This document shows, one piece after another, positions 6,905-16,123 of a DNA stretch of 64,000 nucleotides (position 1 is the first letter of the stretch; every line of letters starts with the position of its first letter). Source of the stretch: Paenibacillus silvestris (GTDB lineage Bacteria; Bacillota; Bacilli; Paenibacillales; NBRC-103111); the NCBI RefSeq assembly GCF_009882985.1, contig NZ_WTUZ01000036.1, forward strand, positions 94,041 through 158,040, read 5' to 3'. A program made the translations under genes and the position numbers. The notes beneath the pieces are model-generated. The model was not told the DNA's origin. It ran no database searches and was given only the letters and a program-made list of their open reading frames with translations.

Positions 6905-9637
6905 TCAGCTAGAAACCCCAATCGTCACAATTTCACAAGGGCCAACCGGCAGAGTCAAACGACCAGCAGCATCCTTATCCAGACGCTCACCATGCTCCTC
7001 CAAGATCGTGCTCTTATAGAAATAGTAATACGGCGTATTCGCATTAAGCTTCAATTCAGCCGCTTGAGTTCTCATATTGTACCAACGCAGCAACAGATCG
7101 CCTGTGCCTTCATTCATCTTCAGCGAGGAGAATGCCAAGTCCCCGCCTTCCCATGCAAACGGTGAATATGTCGGAGCAATGCTTCCCGTGTGAACACCCG
7201 TCTGACTTAAAGTCCATGGGATTTGGAACTGGTAAGCCTCCGCATAAGCAGCAGTTTGCCTACTTGGCTCACCACTGTACGGAATGATTGCCATGCGAAC
7301 CGTGTGCTCGCCTAGACACTGTGCTTCCGGCGTCGGGAACAAGCCCCAATCGCCAAGCTCGCCAACCGCACGAAGCAAGGTCACAGCAATCGTATTGCGT
7401 CCATCCTGCAGAACCTCGTATTCGTTCAGACCGAGATTCGCAACAACAAGGCCATCTCCCGCTTCACTAACATCAACAAAGGCTTGCTGATGCTGAGTAT
7501 TGCTCGGATTTTCCCATTCCGCTGCCGGCTTATTGCCCCGCTGCGGGATTTCAAACATCGAGTCCACCTGGTGAACACTCGTGTTCAAATCCGTAGGGAA
7601 AAGCATCCGCAGACGATGATCTTTCGCCTGATTGTTGAATGTCGCTTCCATCTCTACTCCTTGTCCACCACGGCTCAAAGAGACAACCGTACGGATCGTC
7701 ATAGGCACCATACGCGTGGAACGCTGCGCTTTACGATGCGGGAAGTAAACCAAATCGCGCTGCTCTTCATCCAGCTTCTCATCAGCTGACGCAGGAATCG
7801 CCCACTCGTGAATGATTTCGATTGCAGCCTGATAAGCCGTATCTTGCAGCACGCGAATTTGCGCGGCAGTCCCCTTCGTCGTAAGCGGTGTTTCGCCGTC
7901 CGGCTGTTTGTACATATACTCGTTACCGATATCGCCGGTATTCTCATATACACCCAAATCACGATACGTACGGCCACTCTTTTTATCCACAAGTGTGAAC
8001 GATCCGTCGTCTGCAATTGCGATTTTCAGCACGGCATTTTCTAATACGCGCTCTCCCGCAAGTAGCGAAGACCCTGCAACTGTCGACTCCTTTTTCACCC
8101 AAGCATACGTTTTCAGACCTAAGGCAGGAACCTTCTCCGCCTCAAAAGTCAGCTTCACCTTGCGGCTCATATACGGCTGACGGAACTTGTCATCCGGCAA
8201 ATCGTAGCCGAACTGCAATCCGAGATCTTCCACAGTGCAAGCAAGCTCAGTCCCCTGCTCGTCCACGAGTACACGTCCAGTGAGATCCACTTCCTTAGCA
8301 AGGCGGCTTGCTTCTTCGAGTTTATAGCCGTCACGGAAATACAGACGAAGCGCATCAAGCTCTAGAGTGACAACGCCCGTACGTTCCCAACCCGTCGTAT
8401 TGAATACAACCACTGGCAAGGCATCCGCACCTATTTCCGCAAAGCTCGCAGTATCAACCGCTTCCGCAAGCGCGCGGGTGCTATCTTCTACAATCGCTTC
8501 CGCCACGTGCCTGCTTTTCTCGAAGCGAGTGACCATTTCGCGATGCACTTCATCTACACTGCACCCGCAAATACTGTCATGCGGATGGTTCTGCATGAGC
8601 GTTTTCCAAGCATAAGTGAATAGATGATGCGGGTATTTCTCCCCGACTCTAACGGCATGTGCGAAAGCAGCCAGTGGTTCAGCCACTTTCTCCAGCATCG
8701 CTTGCCCTAGCTGATTCATCTGTTTCAAATAAACACGCGCCGAAGCCGTGTTCACCAGCGTCGACCAACCATCCGTACGTTGGCTGCGAAGCTCGCCTTT
8801 TACGGTAGAAAGCTCATGTTTCAAAGAACGCTGAACAGATTGCAAATAATCATTAAAATTCGAATGAATAAATACCGTGTCCGGATACAGCTCACGTGCG
8901 GTTTGAATCGCTTCCGGCAAGTCAAGCTGGATCGGTTGATGATCGCAGCCATTCATGAAGAGCAATTCGCTTGTCGAAGCGTATTTCTCAGCATCGGACA
9001 GTTTCCGCTCCCAGTATGCCTTCGCTTCTTCCAGATCCACAGGAACTTCATTACCGTTCGAATACCAGTTGGCAAAAAGAATACCGAGAACCTTGGAACC
9101 ATCCGGTCCTTCCCACATCAGCTCAGAGAATGATGATTCATAATCGCCATCAGAAACCGTATTGTTAAAGCCTGTAGGCTTGACCCCACGTCCGAATAGC
9201 GCATTCGTAATTCCAGATTGCTGCATCAATTGCGGCGTTTGACCGACAAGTCCAAATGTATCCGGGAAATAACCGATTTTGGCGACGGGGCCGTATTTTC
9301 TCGCATCCTGATGCCCAATCTGCATGTTGCGTACATTCGCTTCACCGCTCGTAAGGAAAGCATCCTGCAGAATATACCAAGGACCGATGATAATGCGGCC
9401 ATCCTGGATATATTTCTCCAGTTTCCCCTTTTGATCGGGTCTAACTTGCAAGTAATCCTCTATAATAATCGTTTGACCATCCAAATAAAAACTGCGATAG
9501 TTCGGATCGTTATCTAATTTATCCAGCAAAGTGTCCACCAATTTAACAAGGCGAACATGATGCTTCTCGTAAGGTAAATACCATTCCCGATCCCAGTGTG
9601 TGTGGGAAATGATATGAGCTGTTCTTTTGGCGCTCAT
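6905..9637 (-). CDS. GH38 alpha-mannosidase
   Basis: A 910-residue cytoplasmic glycoside hydrolase family 38 enzyme with no signal peptide. The N-terminal motif SHTHWDREWY (residues 11-20) supplies zinc ligands, and GYFPDTFG (about residues 122-129) carries the catalytic nucleophile Asp. A three-helix middle domain and long C-terminal beta domains follow, as in the family. GAGGAG lies about 9 bases before the ATG, which is 3 bases from the stop of the upstream GH-A gene. As the last gene of the mannoside operon it would hydrolyse alpha-mannosides imported by the ABC transporter, together with GH125. Linkage preference cannot be told from sequence. Confidence 0.93.
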   Translation of the reverse strand: MSAKRTAHIISHTHWDREWYLPYEKHHVRLVKLVDTLLDKLDNDPNYRSFYLDGQTIIIEDYLQVRPDQKGKLEKYIQDGRIIIGPWYILQDAFLTSGEANVRNMQIGHQDARKYGPVAKIGYFPDTFGLVGQTPQLMQQSGITNALFGRGVKPTGFNNTVSDGDYESSFSELMWEGPDGSKVLGILFANWYSNGNEVPVDLEEAKAYWERKLSDAEKYASTSELLFMNGCDHQPIQLDLPEAIQTARELYPDTVFIHSNFNDYLQSVQRSLKHELSTVKGELRSQRTDGWSTLVNTASARVYLKQMNQLGQAMLEKVAEPLAAFAHAVRVGEKYPHHLFTYAWKTLMQNHPHDSICGCSVDEVHREMVTRFEKSRHVAEAIVEDSTRALAEAVDTASFAEIGADALPVVVFNTTGWERTGVVTLELDALRLYFRDGYKLEEASRLAKEVDLTGRVLVDEQGTELACTVEDLGLQFGYDLPDDKFRQPYMSRKVKLTFEAEKVPALGLKTYAWVKKESTVAGSSLLAGERVLENAVLKIAIADDGSFTLVDKKSGRTYRDLGVYENTGDIGNEYMYKQPDGETPLTTKGTAAQIRVLQDTAYQAAIEIIHEWAIPASADEKLDEEQRDLVYFPHRKAQRSTRMVPMTIRTVVSLSRGGQGVEMEATFNNQAKDHRLRMLFPTDLNTSVHQVDSMFEIPQRGNKPAAEWENPSNTQHQQAFVDVSEAGDGLVVANLGLNEYEVLQDGRNTIAVTLLRAVGELGDWGLFPTPEAQCLGEHTVRMAIIPYSGEPSRQTAAYAEAYQFQIPWTLSQTGVHTGSIAPTYSPFAWEGGDLAFSSLKMNEGTGDLLLRWYNMRTQAAELKLNANTPYYYFYKSTILEEHGERLDKDAAGRLTLPVGPCEIVTIGVSS

Positions 9638-9640
9638 GGC

Positions 9641-12600
9641 TTAGCTCCTCTCAATTTGAACTTCTTCAGGTCGGTACACGGAAATAATTTCACCCTCAGA
9701 ATTTGCTGCAAAGAGCACGGAGCGCTCTTTCTCCAAGGTGAAGGTATAGGTGGCCCCGCTATCCGTATCTGTCACTTCAATGTCCGCGTCCCAGGCGAAC
9801 TCGGATACAAATACATACAAGAAACCGTCCTTGTATCGCAGCTTCCTTCCATATACGCCAGCGATATCGCCGCCTTGCTTCCATTGCAAGCCGCTGTCAC
9901 AGCCTGCTGCTTGAATCGCGTAGCGATAAAGCTCAAGCACGGTGTCCGTCCGTTCGTTCAGCTCAACGGGAAGCGGACTCCAAATCAGCTTGCCTTCTCC
10001 AAGCGGAATCTCGATGACCGCATCTCCCCGGCCGCCGTCTCCAGCGAGTGAACCCGCGCTCGATGTGCGCACTTCCTTCGCCACCTCGGCAATGCGGCGT
10101 TGGCCATAAGATACCGGTAGCTTAACGCCTTGCAGCAGCAGCATTTCTTCCCGGCGCACATTCTGAAGCTCCGCTTCTCCTAGTACATCGGTTAAGCGTG
10201 ATGCTGGATGCCAATACGCATCAAGGCTTAACGGACCCGTTGCAAGCAGCGTGGCTCCCGTTGTCTTGACGATATCTAGCAGCTTGTGCCACGCCTGCTC
10301 ATCGATATTATGCGCGCTCGGAAGCACAATCAGCTTCGGCGGTTGGTCCATGAGCACATCCAGATGATACTCCGAAGCCGCTCGCAGCGGCATATTCATC
10401 TGGTACGTTAGCACGCGAATCATTCGCGTAGTTGCATCGAACGCCAATTTCCGGTTCGAGAAATCGTTCGAATAAGGGAAAATCGCGACGATGTCTTCAA
10501 GTGCCCGCTCCTTGAATAAGTCTCTGATTTCGGCCATAAAACGTCCGAAATCATAAGAAACATCAGCTTCCGGCTTCTCCGTGCCGTCCGCCCGAAGCGC
10601 ACCAATATGCGATTCGTTCGCATTATCCATATAGAAGTTCGTATTCCAAATCCAGTGAATGGCGCCAGCGCCGCCGGTAGCGAATGCGTAGGCATACTTG
10701 CGTTCCAGCATGCTCCGCAGTTCATTCTCCGAACGTTTGGCGCGTCCATCAGGCGTCTCTACGTACATAATTCCTGTTTCTTGTATGACATTAGGCTTGT
10801 TATGTGTTTTGGCAAAAATACCGTCCCAAACGAGGTTGTCGTTCAACCACCACGAATGAACAGTCGTATAGTCGACGGCTTCCTGGTAAAAGAACGGCGA
10901 AGGCCGCTGCGCACCAAGCGCCTCGTCCTGTCCAACCACGACAAGGTGATTCGGACAAATTTCCTTAATTGTATCGTAAAGTTCCTTCGCCCAGCGATTA
11001 TGCATATCCATCGAGAATAAGCAGTAATCGAGCCAGCGGGTTCCTTTTTTGGCACGGTGCATATCCTGCACATCAAAGTTGATTTCGTCGGCTTCAGGAA
11101 TAACAGCCGCTTCGAAGCTCGGGAGCTGTTGCGGCGACATATTCCACCGCTCTTGCAGGAGCGTAATGCTTTCATGCCGCTGCTTGAGCCACGCTGTGAA
11201 TGCGGTCTGCTCGAAAGCATCCCGACTGGAACGAGGTCCATTCGAGAAGATCTGCGCTGGATCGAACATCGAAGGCTCATTGATCAGGTCCCAATCCACG
11301 TGCGTAGACTCACGGTGACGCGACACAATGGAGCGAATAAACCGCTTCTGAGCTTCTACGCTTTGGGGATCCAAATACGGATTGACGCCTTCCCAAGTCT
11401 CCGGTGTAAAGGAGAAGAAGGTAAACGTCACCTGCAAATTGTGCTTTTTAGCCGTCAAGAAGAAGGCATCGATTGCTCTCAGCACTTCTTCGGAAGCATG
11501 ACCATCTACCTGCATAACGTTACGGTATGCCGTCCAAATGCCCGTACGAATCCAGTTAATGCCCGCTTTCGCCATCTGAGCCATATCGCGGTCCCATACG
11601 TCCGCGTTCGGCAGGAACAAAAATTTGCGAGCGACGTCGGAGGTCATATACGTCATGCCGACTACAGGCAGCGGATGCCCGTCTTTGAAGAAATAATCGC
11701 GATCACAGGTAATCGGATTGCCCTCGGCTAGGAGAATGGGATCATGTCCCCAAAAACCTTGGCGAAGTGCACGTTTCTCTCCATCTTCAGCCTCGGCCAC
11801 GCACGTTACACGATACAAACCGCGCTCAATCGTCAATGGCACTGGAATTCGCACAAGATTGAATTCCTTGTTAACAGCAGCTGTCACATGATGTGTCCAG
11901 CTGGCCCCAGCGCCATCTTCGCGCTCTACCGTTAGATCAAACTTCCATGCTTGAGAAAGGCCTTTGACTTCCGTTCCGGAATCTGTCCCGGTCCTTCCCA
12001 TCAGCTGTGTTTGAAGCGTCAGCACCGCATGCTCGCCAGGCTCATAGCTGGCATAATTCGGCTTGATCGACAGCTCCGTTACCCCTTTTGCACAAAATGC
12101 GGCCCACGCGAGCAAAGCCTCTGCTCCGCCATCATGCCAGAACCCCTCGCTGAGCGGAACATTGACAAATAGCCAACGCGAACCCACAAAATCACCGCGA
12201 GAATTCTCCCATAGAACAACAGGTGCTGCAACTTCGCGGCCTTCCTTGGAGACGCCCTTCAGGAGAGGATGAATCTGCGTGCTCATCGTCCCAGCTGCAC
12301 CCATTTGATGCGGCAAATCGCTGTTGCGCGTCGTATGCGGCACCATGTTCCATGTGTCTGCGGCCGCGAATAACGATTCTTGTCCCTTCAGAAGCGGCAA
12401 AGTTTCTAATGCCGCATAGCTGACAATCGGGCTCGACTCGACTCGAAGCATCTCATGGATGAAGAGCTGCTGATGATACGCGGTTTGTTCCGTTTCCACC
12501 TGCCAGCCGTCAGCCTCGCGGCGAACTGGCCGTTTGAAGGCTGCGCCGCCGACGCTTAGAAGTCCGCCCCCGCGCTTCAAGAAGGCTAGGATTTCCTGCC

Positions 12601-12796
12601 AAGCGGATTTTGGGAAATACGGAGCGTGCAGATTAACGAAGCACCCTCCTTCCGCTTGCCGAAGCACTTCAGCAAGAGAATCCGCATTGGCAAGGATTGC
12701 TCCTTGCTCTGCCAGCTTTGCCGTCCGAACTTCCATTGAAGCACTGATCGGAAAATCCGAATCATAGAAAATAACGACAGGACGACTCCGAATCAT
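9641..12796 (-). CDS. Clan GH-A glycosidase with two GATase-like domains
   Basis: A 1051-residue cytoplasmic enzyme without signal peptide. Residues 1-240 look like a Rossmann/ThuA-like domain, 245-350 like a beta-sandwich, 365-770 like a TIM barrel, and 770-960 like the glutamine-amidotransferase-like domain seen in GH42 enzymes; a small beta domain follows. In the barrel DWDLINEPSMF gives the candidate acid/base Glu507, and NVIQETGIMY the nucleophile Glu673. It resembles GH42/GH5/GH164-like retaining enzymes, but I cannot assign a family. The ATG overlaps the GH125 stop by 4 bases (ATGA). Between GH125 and GH38 it could remove a beta-linked mannose or core sugar from imported mannosides; that is inference. 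Confidence 0.72.
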   Translation of the reverse strand: MIRSRPVVIFYDSDFPISASMEVRTAKLAEQGAILANADSLAEVLRQAEGGCFVNLHAPYFPKSAWQEILAFLKRGGGLLSVGGAAFKRPVRREADGWQVETEQTAYHQQLFIHEMLRVESSPIVSYAALETLPLLKGQESLFAAADTWNMVPHTTRNSDLPHQMGAAGTMSTQIHPLLKGVSKEGREVAAPVVLWENSRGDFVGSRWLFVNVPLSEGFWHDGGAEALLAWAAFCAKGVTELSIKPNYASYEPGEHAVLTLQTQLMGRTGTDSGTEVKGLSQAWKFDLTVEREDGAGASWTHHVTAAVNKEFNLVRIPVPLTIERGLYRVTCVAEAEDGEKRALRQGFWGHDPILLAEGNPITCDRDYFFKDGHPLPVVGMTYMTSDVARKFLFLPNADVWDRDMAQMAKAGINWIRTGIWTAYRNVMQVDGHASEEVLRAIDAFFLTAKKHNLQVTFTFFSFTPETWEGVNPYLDPQSVEAQKRFIRSIVSRHRESTHVDWDLINEPSMFDPAQIFSNGPRSSRDAFEQTAFTAWLKQRHESITLLQERWNMSPQQLPSFEAAVIPEADEINFDVQDMHRAKKGTRWLDYCLFSMDMHNRWAKELYDTIKEICPNHLVVVGQDEALGAQRPSPFFYQEAVDYTTVHSWWLNDNLVWDGIFAKTHNKPNVIQETGIMYVETPDGRAKRSENELRSMLERKYAYAFATGGAGAIHWIWNTNFYMDNANESHIGALRADGTEKPEADVSYDFGRFMAEIRDLFKERALEDIVAIFPYSNDFSNRKLAFDATTRMIRVLTYQMNMPLRAASEYHLDVLMDQPPKLIVLPSAHNIDEQAWHKLLDIVKTTGATLLATGPLSLDAYWHPASRLTDVLGEAELQNVRREEMLLLQGVKLPVSYGQRRIAEVAKEVRTSSAGSLAGDGGRGDAVIEIPLGEGKLIWSPLPVELNERTDTVLELYRYAIQAAGCDSGLQWKQGGDIAGVYGRKLRYKDGFLYVFVSEFAWDADIEVTDTDSGATYTFTLEKERSVLFAANSEGEIISVYRPEEVQIERS

Positions 12797-14112
12797 AGCA
12801 AGCCTTCCTTCATCGCTTTATATACGAGCTGGGAGAACAGACTGTTCGACCAAGCGAACCATTTGCGTGTGAAAATGGTTGGATCATCGACATGAAAACC
12901 TTCATGCATAAAGCCGGTGTCTGCATCCGTCGCTTCGAGCATAGCGATCATCGCTATCTTCTCTTCGGCTGTCGAGGCCGTAATTCCTTGCATGGATAAT
13001 GCCATATGCCAAATATAATTATCCGGTGTATGCGGACTGCCGATCCCTTTCGCTACTTTCCCTTCGAAATAGAACGGATTTTCCTTACTAAGCGCGAATC
13101 GTCTTGTATTCTGATAGATCGGATCATCAGCAGATACATAACCCAAATACGGAATCGACATAAGTCCAGGTGTACCCGCGTCATCCATCAAACAGTAATT
13201 GCCGAAGCCATCCGTTTCGTAAGCATAGATTGGCCCAAACTCCGGATGGCGATAAATGCCATAGAGTTTAATTCCGTGATCGATATCCGCTTCCAGCGCT
13301 TTCAGCTCATTCAGGAAGTCGATATCCCGGAACACCCACTCCGCGAATTCTTGCATATGACGCAAAGCAACGACCGCGAACATATTCGCAGGTACGTTGT
13401 AATGGAAATCGCAAGCATCATCACTGGAGCGGAAACCAGACCAGACCATACCGGTATAATTCACAGGCATCCCCAGCCCGTTATTGCGCAGTGAATCCGT
13501 CGGAATACCGTTATTTCGCGTAAAACGATAAGGAGATTGCTCGAAGTGATGCTGTTCCGTCTTGAAGAGCTCAAAGATTTTGATCATTGCAGCTTTAAAG
13601 CCGGCATCGAAGATATCCGTTAGCTCTGTTTCCTTCCAATAGGCGTAAGCTAGACGCATCGAGAAGCACAGGGAATCGAGTTCAAATTTCCGTTCCCACA
13701 CCCATGGTGACATCTCAGTCTTATCTGCTTTGTTCCAATGCCAATCGTTCGCCGATTCGTTAAACGCATTGGCATAAGGGTCAATATGAATATATTGCAT
13801 ATGCCTTTTAATTAACCCGCTAAGAATGCGCTGAAGATCTGGATCATTTTTGGCAAACGGCACATAATGCATCACCTGTTCAACGGAATCGCGCAGCCAT
13901 GAAGCAGGGATATCTCCCGTAATAACGAAAGTCGTTCCGTCCTCCATCAGCTTCGTTGTCGTCTCCAGCGTGTTCGGGAAACAGTTTTTAAATAATTGCA
14001 AAAGCTTAGGACGATGCGCCAGCTTCTCTTCGGCTTCCGCTAATACCTCTTGAATCGCCTGTGGCAATTCCAGCTTTGGCATTGGAATTTTCGGCAGTCT
14101 GAATTGTTCCAT
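12793..14112 (-). CDS. GH125 exo-alpha-1,6-mannosidase
   Basis: A 439-residue (alpha/alpha)6 enzyme of family GH125 (formerly DUF1237), which removes alpha-1,6-linked mannose with inversion. Diagnostic segments include ITGDIPASWLRDSVEQVMHY near residues 65-84, WSGFRSSDDACDFHYNVPANMF near 225-246 with a candidate catalytic acid, and TGFMHEGFHVDDP near 395-407 with a candidate base Glu. There is no signal peptide, so it acts on imported oligomannosides in the cytoplasm. It follows the permease pair by about 55 bases and overlaps the next glycosidase by 4. The GH125-GH38 pairing is typical of loci for high-mannose N-glycans or fungal mannan. Confidence 0.93.
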   Translation of the reverse strand: MEQFRLPKIPMPKLELPQAIQEVLAEAEEKLAHRPKLLQLFKNCFPNTLETTTKLMEDGTTFVITGDIPASWLRDSVEQVMHYVPFAKNDPDLQRILSGLIKRHMQYIHIDPYANAFNESANDWHWNKADKTEMSPWVWERKFELDSLCFSMRLAYAYWKETELTDIFDAGFKAAMIKIFELFKTEQHHFEQSPYRFTRNNGIPTDSLRNNGLGMPVNYTGMVWSGFRSSDDACDFHYNVPANMFAVVALRHMQEFAEWVFRDIDFLNELKALEADIDHGIKLYGIYRHPEFGPIYAYETDGFGNYCLMDDAGTPGLMSIPYLGYVSADDPIYQNTRRFALSKENPFYFEGKVAKGIGSPHTPDNYIWHMALSMQGITASTAEEKIAMIAMLEATDADTGFMHEGFHVDDPTIFTRKWFAWSNSLFSQLVYKAMKEGLL

Positions 14113-14166
14113 GGTAAGTCCTCCAAAATCGTTATGATTAACAAATGTTGTATGAATTCGTCTGTA

Positions 14167-15084
14167 TTACTCTTTCACTGCTCCGATTGTCAAACCTTGA
14201 ATAAAGTACCGTTGGAAAAACGGATAAGCGAAGATAATCGGTCCCGTTGCAAGCACAACCATCGCCATTCGCGATGTGTCCTGCGGCAGCGATTGCAGCA
14301 AGCCCACACCAATGGATGGATTGCTTGTATTTTGCAGCAAGAACTGCATACTGTTCTCGATCCGCATAAGCATCGATTGCAAAGGCACAAGATTAGGTGA
14401 ATCGATATAGAGAAGTGCATTAAACCAATCGTTCCAGTACCCTAATGTACTGAACAAGCCAATCGTTGCCAGTCCCGGAAGCGAAAGCGGCAGCACCAAT
14501 TTGACGAAAATACCAAACTCACCGGCGCCGTCGATTTTCCCTGACTCAATAATCGCATCTGGCACAGAGGTGACGAAGAATGTCCGCATAATCATGATGT
14601 AAAAGGCATTTCCGGCAAGCGGCAAGACGAGTGCCCACAAGGAATCCTTAAGTCCCATCAATTGCGTAACAACAATATAGGTCGGTACGAGGCCACCATT
14701 GAACAACATGGTAAAAAAGGCGAAGAAACCGAAAAAATTGCGGAATTTAAAGCTTTTTCTTGAAATTGCATAAGCAAATGTAGCCGTCAATATCAAACTA
14801 ACCAGCGTACCAACGACCGTCACTAGAATCGTGACCCCATAAGACATTAGCAATTGGTCTCCTGCTTTGAACAAATAACGATAGGCTTCGAGACTCCACT
14901 TCTCAGGAATGAGCCGATAGCCGTTGCTGCTTAGCGTCTTCTCATCCGTGAACGAAATAATCGTCACAAATAGAAACGGAAACACACACGCCAAAGCAAA
15001 GATTCCTGCAACGAGATTAAATAGGATATTCAAAGCCGGCGGTAATTTATGAAAATCACGATTTTTCATCGGTTTAGCCATCAT
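14167..15084 (-). CDS. CUT1 ABC sugar permease, LplC/MalG type
   Basis: A 305-residue inner-membrane permease with six predicted helices. The EAA-loop segment EAIIESGKIDGAGEFGIFVKLVLPLSLPG-like region is visible around residues 185-215 (IIESGKIDGAGEF). GGAGG lies 9 bases before the ATG pair at 15084/15081. It is the second permease after the solute-binding protein gene and precedes GH125. It would form a heterodimer with the neighbouring permease and use an ATPase not encoded here. Cargo is presumably manno-oligosaccharides, judged from the enzymes. Confidence 0.9.
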   Translation of the reverse strand: MMAKPMKNRDFHKLPPALNILFNLVAGIFALACVFPFLFVTIISFTDEKTLSSNGYRLIPEKWSLEAYRYLFKAGDQLLMSYGVTILVTVVGTLVSLILTATFAYAISRKSFKFRNFFGFFAFFTMLFNGGLVPTYIVVTQLMGLKDSLWALVLPLAGNAFYIMIMRTFFVTSVPDAIIESGKIDGAGEFGIFVKLVLPLSLPGLATIGLFSTLGYWNDWFNALLYIDSPNLVPLQSMLMRIENSMQFLLQNTSNPSIGVGLLQSLPQDTSRMAMVVLATGPIIFAYPFFQRYFIQGLTIGAVKE

Positions 15085-15113
15085 GTTAAAGTTCCTCCTT
15101 TCTTAGCCATTCG

Positions 15114-16052
15114 TTAGAACAACGCATTATCTTTATCAAATTTTCGAACAATATAGTTGGAAGTCATAACGAGAATGAAGCCAATGACAGATTGGTAGAG
15201 ACCCGCTGCTGTGCTCATTCCGATTTCACCGGTCGACTTGAGGCCGCGGTAGACATAAGTGTCAATAACATTCGTTACCGAATACAGTGTTCCTGAATCT
15301 CTTGGTACTTGTAGAAATAATCCGAAATCTGCATAGAAGATACGACCGATTGCGAGCAGCGTCAGAATGGTCATCAGCGGCTTCAGCATCGGGAAAGTGA
15401 TGTGCTTGATTTGCTGCCATTTGCTGGCACCGTCAATCATTGCAGCCTCATAAAGGGACTTATCAATTCCCATAATGGCTGCCAAATAAACAACGCTGCT
15501 ATAACCTACAGACTTCCATAAGTATACGAAGATAATAATAAGAGGCCAGTACGTTTTATCGTTATACCACCGGATCGGATCGACTCCGAACGCCGAGAGA
15601 ATATGATTGAGCATCCCTTTATCAAAGCTAAGAAAGCTAAACACGAAGTACCCGACAATGACCCAGGATAAAAAGTACGGCAAGAACATCCCGGTTTGGT
15701 ACAGCTTCGCCATCTTCTTGTTGACAATTTCCGATAAGACAATAGCTAATGCCACCGAAAGCACGAGCCCTGCAACGATGAAAACAATATTATACAGGAG
15801 CGTATTGCGCGTAATAATATAAGCGTCATTCGTACTGAAAAGGAATTTGAAATTTTGCAGTCCTACCCATTTGCTTTCTACAATGCTTGCCCAAAAGCCG
15901 TCTCTGCTATAGCGGTATTGCTTAAATGCGATCACCATACCGGCCATTGGTAAATAAGAGAAGAACAGGAACCAAAGCGTTGCTGGCAATGCCATTAGCA
16001 GCAGCACTCTGCTTTGTTTAACATCTTTTAGAAATGCTCCTATTCTATTCAT
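15114..16052 (-). CDS. CUT1 ABC sugar permease, LplB/MalF type
   Basis: A 312-residue permease with about six helices and an EAA-loop at LYEAAMIDGASKWQQIKHITFP (about residues 190-211, key residues EAA and G). The ATG at 16052 is preferred to one five codons upstream because GAGGAG ends 7 bases before it. It is separated from the binding-protein gene by a stem-loop and from the second permease by 29 bases. It is the partner of the LplC-type permease in a lipoprotein-dependent oligosaccharide importer. Confidence 0.9.
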   Translation of the reverse strand: MNRIGAFLKDVKQSRVLLLMALPATLWFLFFSYLPMAGMVIAFKQYRYSRDGFWASIVESKWVGLQNFKFLFSTNDAYIITRNTLLYNIVFIVAGLVLSVALAIVLSEIVNKKMAKLYQTGMFLPYFLSWVIVGYFVFSFLSFDKGMLNHILSAFGVDPIRWYNDKTYWPLIIIFVYLWKSVGYSSVVYLAAIMGIDKSLYEAAMIDGASKWQQIKHITFPMLKPLMTILTLLAIGRIFYADFGLFLQVPRDSGTLYSVTNVIDTYVYRGLKSTGEIGMSTAAGLYQSVIGFILVMTSNYIVRKFDKDNALF

Positions 16053-16085
16053 AAAATCACTCCTCACGATAAGATTAAAAAGATC

Positions 16086-16108
16086 AGGCGAATGATTGAC
16101 ATTCGCCT
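16086..16108 (-). other. Intercistronic stem-loop after mannoside SBP gene
   Basis: AGGCGAATG pairs with CATTCGCCT around a 5-base loop, followed on the minus strand by TTTTT after a short gap. Stem-loops here commonly reduce read-through or protect the 3' end of the binding-protein message, giving more binding protein than permease. Confidence 0.7.
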
Positions 16109-16123
16109 AATCCGAATCCTATC

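Noticed and set aside
11057..11731. Plus-strand 224-codon frame inside the GH-A gene
   Set aside because: It is fully antisense to a well-supported glycosidase, lacks a ribosome-binding site and shows no protein features.
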